A DNA stretch of 36,330 bases, taken from assembly GCA_964583765.1 (NCBI GenBank), contig CAZOWW010000054.1, positions 1 through 36,330 of the forward strand, written 5' to 3'. Within the stretch, counting starts at the first letter, position 1. Every line of letters begins with the position of its first letter. This stretch comes from CAZOWW01 sp964583765. GTDB lineage: Bacteria > Actinomycetota > Actinomycetes > Actinomycetales > Kineosporiaceae. The notes below the pieces were generated by a model that saw only the letters and a program-made list of their open reading frames with translations, had not been told where the DNA came from and ran no database searches. Shown here piece after piece: positions 25,401-31,949 of the stretch. Made by a program: the position numbers and the translations under genes.

Positions 25401-28057
25401 ACCCCGGCCCCCAGCTCGCGCAGGCCACGGTCCACGGCCCGCCCGACGCCCTCGACGTTCCAGCCGGCCCGGTGCACCTCGGCCAGCCGGACCAGGATCT
25501 CGCCCCGGCGCAGCCGGTCGTCCTCGGCGGCCAGAGCCTCTTCCAGACGCCCCTGGGCTTCCTCGAGCCGCCCCTGGCGGTGCAGGGCCGTTCCGAGGAG
25601 CAGAAGGAAGGAGGCGTCCAGGGGTTGTCCCAGGGCGGCGGCTCTCTCGAGGAACTCGGCGGCCAGCGCGGGGGACTGCGCGCCGAGGGCCAGAGTGCCT
25701 GCGGCAACGCACGCGGTGAACGCCCGGTCGGGCGCCTTCTGCGGCTCTCCCCGCAGGTGGTGGTCGGCCCACGCGTAGACGCCGTCCTCGTCCGGGGGCG
25801 CGCCGCGGCCATCGAGCCGGTCGTCGAGGACCGCGGCGATCCGCTGGTGCAGGGCCCGGCAGTGAGCGTCGTCGAGCTGGTCCAGCATCGCCTCGCGGAC
25901 CCGGTCGTGGATGAACACGTACCGGCCGGCGTCGCCGTCGACGATCAGCTGGTGCTCGCAGGCATGGACCAGGGCGGTCAGGGTCGCGACCCGGTCGCCC
26001 CGGCAGGCCTCGGCCACCAGATCAGCGTCGAAGCTGTTGCCCGCCACGGCGGCGACCTGGAGCACCCGGCGCGCGGTGGAACCCAGACGCTCGACCCGGG
26101 CGAGCACCAGTCCGAGCACGTCGTCGGGCAGCGCGAGGGCGTCCAGGCCACTCTCGTCGAGGGTCCACCCGTCCCAGGACGGGCACAGCAAGCCGGCTTC
26201 GACGATCGCCCGCAGGTACTCCAAGGTCACGAACGGGTTGCCGTTGCCGCGGGTGAGCAGGACACGATTCAGCGCCGACCCCGCGTCGATGCCCGAGAGC
26301 TCGGCACCCACCAGGGCCGCGACCCCGGCCTCGTCGAGCGGGCCCAAGGTCACCGTGTCCCGCAGCGCGGGCCGGAGAACATCCAGCACGGCTTCGGTCG
26401 CGGCCAGGCTCTCGGAATCGTCCCGTGCGGTTCCCAGGAGGAGCAGGGGGACGTCGGACAGCCGCGGGGCGAGCAGGCGGAGCACGTGGCGGCTGCCGTG
26501 GTCGAGCCACTGCAGGTCGTCGAGCCACAGCAGCAGTCCGTCCGAGCGGGCGGCCAGCCGGACGAGGAACTCGGCCACTGCGGGGGCGAACCGGTCCTGG
26601 CAGTCGCCCTGCGGCGCGGTGGCGCCCAGGACGGTGGCCAGAGCGGGGGACAGCGCCGCCAGCAGCGTGGCCAGATCGCCCGCCGCCGCCCGCACCTCCT
26701 CGTGCCGGGCGTCCCGCTGCGGGGGCGGCAAGGACGCGCAGACGGCGAGGTGCCCCTCGACCGCCTCCCGCAGGGCCGACAGCGGGACCGCCGTCCCGGC
26801 CGCGGCCTTGGCATGGAGGACCAGCCGTCCCTCGTCGATCGCGCGGGTGGCCAGCTCCTCGGCCAGACGGCTCTTGCCGCTGCCACCGCCTCCCCGGACG
26901 ACGCATGCGGCGCCGGTGCCTGCCGTCGCGCTCGACCACCACCGGGTCAGGCGGCTCAGTTCCACCGTGCGACCGGCGAGAGACCCCCGCTCAGCGGTCA
27001 TCCAGGTGAGATGAGGCCCTCGTTCTCCCGGGGCGCGGGCGGCGGGGGACGCTGGTTGCGCGGGGGGTTCCGGTCCCACGGTCGTCCGTCCGGCCTCACC
27101 GTGGGTCGTGGCGGCCGGCCGCCGGAGATCGGCGAGCAGTTGTTCGCCCGACTGGTACCGGTCGTCGGGGTCCTTGGCCAGCAGCCGTCCGATCACCCCG
27201 GCGAGCTCCTCCGGCACAACCGGAGCCAGTTCCCGGAGGTCGGGAGGTGGGGTGGTCGCATGCAGCCGCAGCACCTCGGCCATGTCGTCCCCGACGAACG
27301 GTGGGTGCCCCGCGAGGCACTCGAACAGGACGACGCCGAGGGAGTAGAGATCGGAGCGACCGGTGACCGGCAGGCTGAGCATGCCGGACTGCTCGGGGGC
27401 CAGGTAGCGCGGAGTGCCGATGAGCAGGTGCTTCTCCGTGACGGTGGTCCGACCGGCCAGGCCGAAGTCGATCAGGGTGGCGTGACCGTCAGGACCGATC
27501 ACGATGTTCGAGGGAGTCACGTCCCGGTGGACCAGGCCCTTGCGGTGCACCGCGGCCAGCGCGGTCGCGAGATCGGTCGCCAGCTGCCGCGTCTGCTCGA
27601 CGTCGAGCGTTCCCCCGTCGAGCGCCGCGCTCAACGTCCGGCCCTCCACGAGGTCCATCACGAGGTACGGCTGGCCCGCCACCTCCCCGACGTGGTGGAT
27701 CCGGGGGAGTCCCCGGTGCGCGACGCTCGCCAGCAGCGCCGCCTCCCGGCGGAAGGCAGACAATGCCTCGGCGCTGCGTGCGGCGTGCAGGACCTTCACG
27801 ACGTAGGGGACGCCGCCACGGACCGCCCGGTAGGCGACCGTCTGGGCGCCCCGGCCCAGCTCGGCCTCCAGCAGCATCCCGGGTATCCGTACCGCCGTGC
27901 CGTCGGACGGAGCCGTGGCAGGGGAGGTCATCGGGCTCTGAGACGCAGTCGAGCCCTGGGACGCCACTGCAGCCGGTGAGGCCGTCGCGGCCCCGGATCC
28001 GCCGGCCGTGGACGTCACGCCGGCCGCTCCGCGTATGTCCGTCACGAGGATTGGCAT
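22421..28057 (-). CDS. Giant Ser/Thr kinase - STAND ATPase - GAF - GGDEF protein (2)
   Basis: From ATG 28057 the protein has 1,878 aa and repeats the order of its neighbour: kinase (about 60-310), STAND ATPase with GGGGSGKSR (K395), TPR-like helices, two GAF domains (about 1335-1515 and 1535-1700), and GGDEF (about 1710-1872) with GRYGGEEF (1792-1796) and RxxD as RSTD. The kinase catalytic loop reads HRDVTPSN (177-184), with Thr in place of the usual Lys, so catalysis may be altered. A hydrophobic stretch near 890-912 (TTLVGFLVGLFVGLT) could be a membrane segment. GAF2 has a Gly/Thr-rich insert. The N-terminal 45 residues are Ser/Ala/Thr-rich. The open frame extends to 28684, but that part overlaps the lipoprotein gene. 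The start is uncertain within this leader. Confidence 0.88.
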   Translation of the reverse strand: MPILVTDIRGAAGVTSTAGGSGAATASPAAVASQGSTASQSPMTSPATAPSDGTAVRIPGMLLEAELGRGAQTVAYRAVRGGVPYVVKVLHAARSAEALSAFRREAALLASVAHRGLPRIHHVGEVAGQPYLVMDLVEGRTLSAALDGGTLDVEQTRQLATDLATALAAVHRKGLVHRDVTPSNIVIGPDGHATLIDFGLAGRTTVTEKHLLIGTPRYLAPEQSGMLSLPVTGRSDLYSLGVVLFECLAGHPPFVGDDMAEVLRLHATTPPPDLRELAPVVPEELAGVIGRLLAKDPDDRYQSGEQLLADLRRPAATTHGEAGRTTVGPEPPAQPASPAARAPGERGPHLTWMTAERGSLAGRTVELSRLTRWWSSATAGTGAACVVRGGGGSGKSRLAEELATRAIDEGRLVLHAKAAAGTAVPLSALREAVEGHLAVCASLPPPQRDARHEEVRAAAGDLATLLAALSPALATVLGATAPQGDCQDRFAPAVAEFLVRLAARSDGLLLWLDDLQWLDHGSRHVLRLLAPRLSDVPLLLLGTARDDSESLAATEAVLDVLRPALRDTVTLGPLDEAGVAALVGAELSGIDAGSALNRVLLTRGNGNPFVTLEYLRAIVEAGLLCPSWDGWTLDESGLDALALPDDVLGLVLARVERLGSTARRVLQVAAVAGNSFDADLVAEACRGDRVATLTALVHACEHQLIVDGDAGRYVFIHDRVREAMLDQLDDAHCRALHQRIAAVLDDRLDGRGAPPDEDGVYAWADHHLRGEPQKAPDRAFTACVAAGTLALGAQSPALAAEFLERAAALGQPLDASFLLLLGTALHRQGRLEEAQGRLEEALAAEDDRLRRGEILVRLAEVHRAGWNVEGVGRAVDRGLRELGAGVPRNRFALVVTTLVGFLVGLFVGLTRIGAGRLTGERRTRAGLIASLHDSGGYRGTLMLRPDVLLMHNLRSVYWMNRLGHGRQFATNSIGLGFLTGVIGLWPVAEHCFRRGERAIAQLGGDPELTAASAFYRGITSYLGGRDDGGSLAAALTEHGRWMETGIFCDGVAAVAARHFTCGDMAGLLTWLRMGEQRLSTTGRDQITSLSSLWGVEDRMAGRAAAAAERLRDLRRRLRDHPGKGLQVNVTMATLHTLLEEGDFGDRFDETADEFAAYRLNPRLMIRPQRPVAILLAQGRLAQARATHGEDRRRRLDQARAAIGLLQKVASSDQILTMFLEIYRADLEILQGRPETALDRLGRLGWSRTEAPVISYESARVRARALALLGQNAESARQAREARAVAEEQGWDHRIRWIDKEFDGQFATNRSSNLSSSYLAPTTTLTVQRERQRLRALEQISIATARILDPEAVVRITLDELVRILNADRGFLFLTGTATGSPTEHRPTTERASISADRPTTHGGPRTDGEELLPYLGRDATGADLSELTGHSTSLVERVRASRQPIVVTGTEEGESLGAHSVVVHGLRSIMIAPLQLENRLLGVVYLDSQLARGIFTAEDAGILTAMTAHIAMALETARAAQFEVAVRAEQRRRQDAETLREATTELSGTLEPVEVLARLLTQSRRLLGCRTARLVLTHGGDLTVHRPGDEAGNAPDGSSGTGSGTDTGTGTGGSPVVDGATTTSVLQLIATGETVLDTRPLPSVLPDVPGVGWIAVPLVLDTAEPPTRGLLLLQADRPGEDLQSRAPIAAALAAHAATAHQRAVLFQEVRNLAVVDDLTGLANRRRFFEVAERDLASCRRGGRPLTVLMLDLDRFKQVNDTYGHQTGDEVLRELAQRLAAEIRSTDILGRYGGEEFALALPDSDAEAAAQAAERLRAAVDGAPFLTRSGALPITISIGLADLHPDDADLDALLARADQALYRAKRSGRNRWVSARDLP

Positions 28058-28263
28058 CGGCACGCTGACCTGCGCTGTTGAGCCGAGAGCTATCGGGGTG
28101 GCATCGGGTCGTCGGCTCGGGGCCGGGCGGGCTCGACAGATCCGGCGAACGCCCGGCCGCGAGGTGGGCAAGGTGGGTCCGGCCGGGCGACCGGCAGGAC
28201 AGAGGGACCCGGGTCGGGTGGGCCCGGCGAGGACCGGGGCGCGAGCTCGGGATGTCGGGTACG

Positions 28264-29019
28264 TCAGGAGCACCGGGGCGCTACGGGCTGATCGGTTCCC
28301 GTGAACGTGTACACGTCCGGGACATACCCGGGGCCGACCTTGTTCCACAGAGTGCTCACCCCGCCGTAAGGGTTCTGGACGAGGTCGCCCTGGGCGGTGC
28401 ATTCGATCTGCACGAGTTGGCCCACCAGCACGCTGCCGACGATGGAGCTGGGCCAGTGCGAGTTGCTCATGAGCGGCATCGCCACACCGGGGGCGGGGCC
28501 GAGCACCTGGCCGTAGCCGAGGCTGGGGGTTCCCGAGGGCACCGCCGAAGCCTGTGAGTCCGGAGTACCGACGACCGTCGCACAGTCGCTGAGGCTGGCG
28601 TTCCCGCCCAGGAGCCCGACGCGGCTGACTCCATCGAGCGCCCGGATGTCCACGTGGCTCTCGTCGATCCGGGAGGAGAACCACCCGTCGAGGCAGAGCA
28701 CCAACGGGCCCCTTCCGCTCAGGTCGAAGACGTCCTTCACCCAGACGCCCTGCACCTGGTGGGTGATGGAGACCCGGGTGTGGCCGTCCGAGAGGGGCCG
28801 GCTCACCTCGGCGCTGGCGGAGAAGGTTCCCAGTGGCGTGGCCACCGAAGCCTCGGCGTTGACGGAGAACGTGCCGTTGCCGTCGAGCGTGAAGACGAGG
28901 GGTACCGCGGGGGGCTTGTAGGAGAGGGCGCAGGAGGTGACCGTGAGTGCGAGCAGAGCGGATGCCGCGAGCCGGGGGATCCTTGCGAGACCGCGTGGGG
29001 GTGTGGGGAAGGAGATCAC
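28264..29019 (-). CDS. Secreted lipoprotein with C-terminal SH3-like module
   Basis: The 251-aa protein begins with a lipoprotein signal peptide: basic n-region, hydrophobic LAASALLALTV and lipobox VTSC (C30), so it should be anchored outside the membrane. Residues about 38-65 (TLDGNGTFSVNAEASVATP) resemble repeat-strand segments of actinobacterial secreted proteins. The C-terminal part (QIECTAQGDLVQNPYGG, LWNKVGPGYVPDVYTFTG, VAPRC) matches the SH3-like module often found at the end of actinobacterial extracellular proteins. The start is GTG 29019 with AGGAG 6 nt upstream. Function is unknown, with a cell-surface or wall-binding role likely. It is divergent from the small membrane protein gene. 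Confidence 0.8.
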   Translation of the reverse strand: MISFPTPPRGLARIPRLAASALLALTVTSCALSYKPPAVPLVFTLDGNGTFSVNAEASVATPLGTFSASAEVSRPLSDGHTRVSITHQVQGVWVKDVFDLSGRGPLVLCLDGWFSSRIDESHVDIRALDGVSRVGLLGGNASLSDCATVVGTPDSQASAVPSGTPSLGYGQVLGPAPGVAMPLMSNSHWPSSIVGSVLVGQLVQIECTAQGDLVQNPYGGVSTLWNKVGPGYVPDVYTFTGTDQPVAPRCS

Positions 29020-29130
29020 GTCAGCTCCTCACGGTGCGACGGGGCCTGGCTATCGTCGAGTCAGGACATCGTCCGCGTGGGGAAGGGGGCGAGGTGGCAC
29101 GGTCCGCGTGGCCGGCTCACCTCATCGCAC

Positions 29131-29622
29131 ATGGCGTTGATGAAATTGCGACCATCCGAGTGGCAGGAAGGACCCCTACCCGGTGTCTGCGTGAAGACGG
29201 GGGTGCCGACCTCCGACCGCGTCCGGATCGTGCGCCGAGTCGAGCCGCGGGGTCTGGGGTGGGTTTCCTATCTTTCGTTCTGGGCCTGGTTCCTCGGTCG
29301 GTTGGTTCTTTCCGAGGTCCACGTCGTGGTGCTGCCGCTGAGGCTCTCCGTGTGGCGCCAGCACCGGCGCCGGCAGTTGGCCACGGGCGCGGTCATCGCC
29401 GGATGTGCGGTCGGCGTGCTGCTCTCGGCCCTGACGGATCTACCCGACGGCCTCGCCCTGCTGCTGGTGCCGGTCCTTGCGGTCGCGGCCATGGCCGCTC
29501 TGGCGAACGAATGGCAGTGGGGCATCCGGGTGCGGGTAGGGGAAGACAACATGCTCCTGCTCGAAGGGGCACACGGGAACTTCGTCCGGGCGGTCCAGGA
29601 GCGTCGCCGCACGGGGCGGTGA
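29131..29622 (+). CDS. Small membrane protein, 163 aa
   Basis: No family was recognised. The N-terminal 30 residues hold GVCVKTGVPTSDRVRI, a pattern seen in actinobacterial membrane proteins that begin with a short Cys-containing strand. Then come a hydrophobic segment (about 45-65) and a pair of helices (about 85-125), a basic loop RQHRRRQ between them, and a soluble C-terminus. ATG 29131 is chosen because homologous-looking sequence begins there; the ribosome-binding site is weak and the frame is open upstream. The promoter must lie in the 111-nt divergent gap shared with the lipoprotein gene. Confidence 0.6.
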   Translation: MALMKLRPSEWQEGPLPGVCVKTGVPTSDRVRIVRRVEPRGLGWVSYLSFWAWFLGRLVLSEVHVVVLPLRLSVWRQHRRRQLATGAVIAGCAVGVLLSALTDLPDGLALLLVPVLAVAAMAALANEWQWGIRVRVGEDNMLLLEGAHGNFVRAVQERRRTGR

Positions 29623-29736
29623 GTGCGGCGCTGGCCGAGCGGCGAGGACTCAGGCCCGGCAGTCACGAGGATCCCGTGCTGGGGACCCAGGCATCGGGCC
29701 CGGTCCGCCCACGGTCGGTCCCTCCCGGCAGAGACA

Positions 29737-29755
29737 TCGCCGGGGACCACGGCGA
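29737..29755. terminator. Hairpin between convergent genes
   Basis: TCGCCG, loop GGGACCA, CGGCGA forms a perfect 6-bp stem between the membrane-protein stop (29622) and the mannanase stop (29813). There is no T run. Confidence 0.4.
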
Positions 29756-29812
29756 CGGGTGGAGGTGGAGCAGTTCCCCGGCCCGCCGCCGTGATCGTCT
29801 TGCGTTCGCTCG

Positions 29813-31252
29813 TCAGCCGGCCGTGCAGGACAGCGTCGGGGCGGTGTTGGTGCTGCCGTTCCAGGAGCCGAGGAATCCGAAGTTGGTGCTCGCACCGGCG
29901 GTGAGCGTGCCGTTGTAGCTCACGTTCCGGGCGGTGATGCTCGATCCGCTACTGGTCACTGTGGCGTTCCAGGCCTGGGTGACGGTCTGGTCGTTGGCGT
30001 AGGTCCAGGTGACGGTCCAACTGCTGATGGCCGCGCTGCCGGCGGTCACCTTCACGTCGCCCTGGAAGCCTCCGGGCCACTGACCGGCCACCGAGTACGA
30101 CGCGGTGCAGGACGTGGACCCCGGTGCCGTCGTGGTCGTGGTGGCGGGCCGGGACGTCGTGGTCGTCGTCGCTCGGGTCGTGGTCGTGGTCGTCGTGACC
30201 GGTCGCGTCGTCGTGGTGGTCGTGGTGGTCGTGGTCGTGGTGGTCGGACGGGTCGTCGTGGTCGTGGTGCCGGTCTGCCCGCTGTAGACGGTGGCTTCCT
30301 TGCCGGTCTTGATCCCGTTGGCGCCGTTGACTATCCGCTGGCCCCAGGTGGTCAGCTGGGTGGGGTCCCAGCTCGAGGCAGGCACCATGTCGAGGACCGG
30401 GTCGTTGTTGCCTGCCCAGGACCAGCCGAGGTAGCCGATGCCGCGGGAGACCGCCTGCGCCATGAGGGTCTGGTCGTCCACCTGCGTGGAGTCGTACTGC
30501 CAGCCGAACTCACCGATGATCAGCGGCCAGCCCTTGGCCTTGAAGGCGTCCAGGTAGTTGATGATGCTGCTGGCGGTGTTGAACACCGAGTACATGTGGA
30601 TCGACAGCAGGGTGTTGTGCTGGGTGTCGGCGTCCAGCACCGTCTGTGCGTTGTCGCGCATGACGTACTGCCAGTCCTGGCCCCAGTTCGGCGCGTCGAC
30701 GACGAGCATGTGCTGGAACCCGTTGCTGCGCATCTTCTGGATGGCCGCGGTGGTGGCAGCGATCCACTGGGTCGGGTTGGTGTTGCCGATCGGCTCGTTC
30801 CCGATGTTGATCGCGATGTAGTTCTCCTGGCCGACCAGGGCGTCCTTGATGCTGATCCAGTAGTTGACCGCCTGGTCGAGGGTGTAGGCGGCGGCGTCCT
30901 CGCCGTAGCCCGTGGTGTCGTGGTCCTCGAGGATGCAGATCAACTTGTTCGTCTTGCAGAGCGAGATCACGTTGGTGACGTCGGCCGCGGTGCTCGGCCC
31001 CCAGCGGCCGCCGCCCAGCACGACCCGGACGCTGTTCGCGCCGGCCGCCTTGATGTTGGCGAACGCGCTGGTCTGGCTCGTGAACCAGACGTGCTCATGG
31101 TTGATGCCCCGGAAGATGAAGGTGTTGCCGTTGCCCTCGACGACGTTCGTGCCGCTGACATGCAGGCCGACGGCTGCCTGGGCAGGTTGTGTGGCGAGGA
31201 GGGAGCCGGCGACCAGGCCGGCCACGCCAAGGATGGTGAACAGTCTCTTCAT
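29813..31252 (-). CDS. Secreted beta-mannanase, GH5_8, with Thr-rich linker and CBM2
   Basis: The 479-aa exported enzyme should hydrolyse beta-1,4-mannan or glucomannan. A Sec signal peptide (MKRLF, hydrophobic core, AQA near 24-26) is followed by the GH5 domain (about 28-320), with FRGINHEHVWF, LEDHDTTGYGED, acid/base E153 in NIGNEP and nucleophile E248 in IIGEFGW, the pattern of Streptomyces GH5 subfamily 8 mannanases. A Thr/Arg/Pro linker (about 323-380) leads to a family 2 cellulose-binding module (about 382-479) with the conserved Trp residues and flanking Cys pair. ATG 31252 fits the signal peptide and has GGGAAAG upstream. The open frame to 31552 adds non-protein-like sequence and is rejected. 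It belongs to a plant-polymer set with the genes to the right. Confidence 0.95.
   Translation of the reverse strand: MKRLFTILGVAGLVAGSLLATQPAQAAVGLHVSGTNVVEGNGNTFIFRGINHEHVWFTSQTSAFANIKAAGANSVRVVLGGGRWGPSTAADVTNVISLCKTNKLICILEDHDTTGYGEDAAAYTLDQAVNYWISIKDALVGQENYIAINIGNEPIGNTNPTQWIAATTAAIQKMRSNGFQHMLVVDAPNWGQDWQYVMRDNAQTVLDADTQHNTLLSIHMYSVFNTASSIINYLDAFKAKGWPLIIGEFGWQYDSTQVDDQTLMAQAVSRGIGYLGWSWAGNNDPVLDMVPASSWDPTQLTTWGQRIVNGANGIKTGKEATVYSGQTGTTTTTTRPTTTTTTTTTTTTTRPVTTTTTTTRATTTTTSRPATTTTTAPGSTSCTASYSVAGQWPGGFQGDVKVTAGSAAISSWTVTWTYANDQTVTQAWNATVTSSGSSITARNVSYNGTLTAGASTNFGFLGSWNGSTNTAPTLSCTAG
30110..30290 (-). repeat. GTC/GTG-type triplet repeat encoding the Thr linker
   Basis: Long runs of GTCGTG/GTGGTC triplets (ACC/ACG Thr codons on the minus strand) broken by Arg-Pro codons. 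This is a low-complexity, replication-slippage-prone linker and not a CRISPR or regulatory array. Confidence 0.9.
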
Positions 31253-31365
31253 GCACTTTCCCAAGCTCGGGGCCCCAGGGCAGGGGCAGGGTGGCTTACG
31301 CCAGACATGAACCCCGACGAACGCTGCTCGCCTCTCGCGGGATGAGCGTTGGCGTATACGACAGA

Positions 31366-31389
31366 CCGTGCACGGCGCTCCGTGCACGG
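31366..31389. promoter_or_regulatory. Two tandem CCGTGCACGG palindromes, candidate operator
   Basis: Identical 10-bp palindromes at 31366-31375 and 31380-31389, centres 14 bp apart, about 115-135 bp upstream of the mannanase start. Sugar-responsive repressors of actinobacterial glycosidase genes bind short palindromes at such places; the link here is inferred. Confidence 0.4.
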
Positions 31390-31852
31390 CGGGTCGGCCA
31401 CAGGTTCGGGCCGACGGGAGCTCCCGGTGTCGGACTACGCCGAAGTCCGTGACCGGGCATGCCGTGGCTGGCCGGCAGGTGGGCTGCGCGGTGGGTCCTC
31501 CCCCGTCGCAGAGGGCCACGTCAGCGGAATCTGCCACAGCGGTTCCGGCCACAACGCAGCTGTGGTCGATCCCGCGATCCCGGCAACGAAAGGCCTGCGC
31601 GCAGGGGGTGTGCTCCTTCGGGTTCGGAAAGCCCAGCTCCCGCTTTTAGCGTTGCAATCTTGGCGAGCGGCCGCACCTTACCTCCCCTCGCGGCCAGGCA
31701 CAATGCATCCCCTCGCCCCGTCGGTCCGGTGGCCTTCGACCGGTCGGCCGCCGCTGCGCGATATGTACCCCGTGGGGCGTCCTGGGGCGATTCGGCGGGG
31801 GACGAGGGCAGCGACGGCCGGGGCGGGGACGACGACCGGTGCGGGACCTGGA

Positions 31853-31889
31853 ACGAGCTCGACCTCCGCGGGGTGGAGGTCGAGCTCGT
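31853..31889 (-). terminator. Strong stem-loop after the multicopper oxidase gene
   Basis: ACGAGCTCGACCTCC, a 7-nt loop and GGAGGTCGAGCTCGT form a perfect 15-bp stem 61 nt past the oxidase stop (31950, minus strand). There is no T run. It should also insulate the mannanase gene from upstream transcription. Confidence 0.75.
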
Positions 31890-31949
31890 GTACGGGATGG
31901 TGACCCCGGGCCCGGTCGTGGCGCCGACGGTCCGGGAGGACCTCATCCG

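Larger units (their letters stand above)
31253..31949. other. Intergenic region upstream of the mannanase, 697 nt
   Basis: No open frame here looks coding. The stretch holds two tandem CCGTGCACGG palindromes (31366-31389), an AACGCT/AGCGTT inverted pair (31319-31350), a weak minus-strand promoter-like pair TTGTGC-N17-TAAGGT (31675-31703) and the oxidase terminator (31853-31889). Confidence 0.5.

Noticed and set aside
24884..27979. A 1,031-codon plus-strand open frame
   Set aside because: Antisense to giant protein 2; no protein-like composition.
28058..28684. Extension of giant protein 2 upstream of ATG 28057
   Set aside because: The added sequence is Arg/Pro/Gly-rich and overlaps the 3' end of the lipoprotein gene. 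ATG 28057 gives a length close to the paralogue.
30110..30290. Repeat array resembling a CRISPR or regulatory array
   Set aside because: It is a triplet repeat in frame with the mannanase and encodes the Thr-rich linker before CBM2. There are no spacers.
31253..31949. Small proteins in the mannanase-oxidase gap on either strand
   Set aside because: All frames are low-complexity and lack supported starts.
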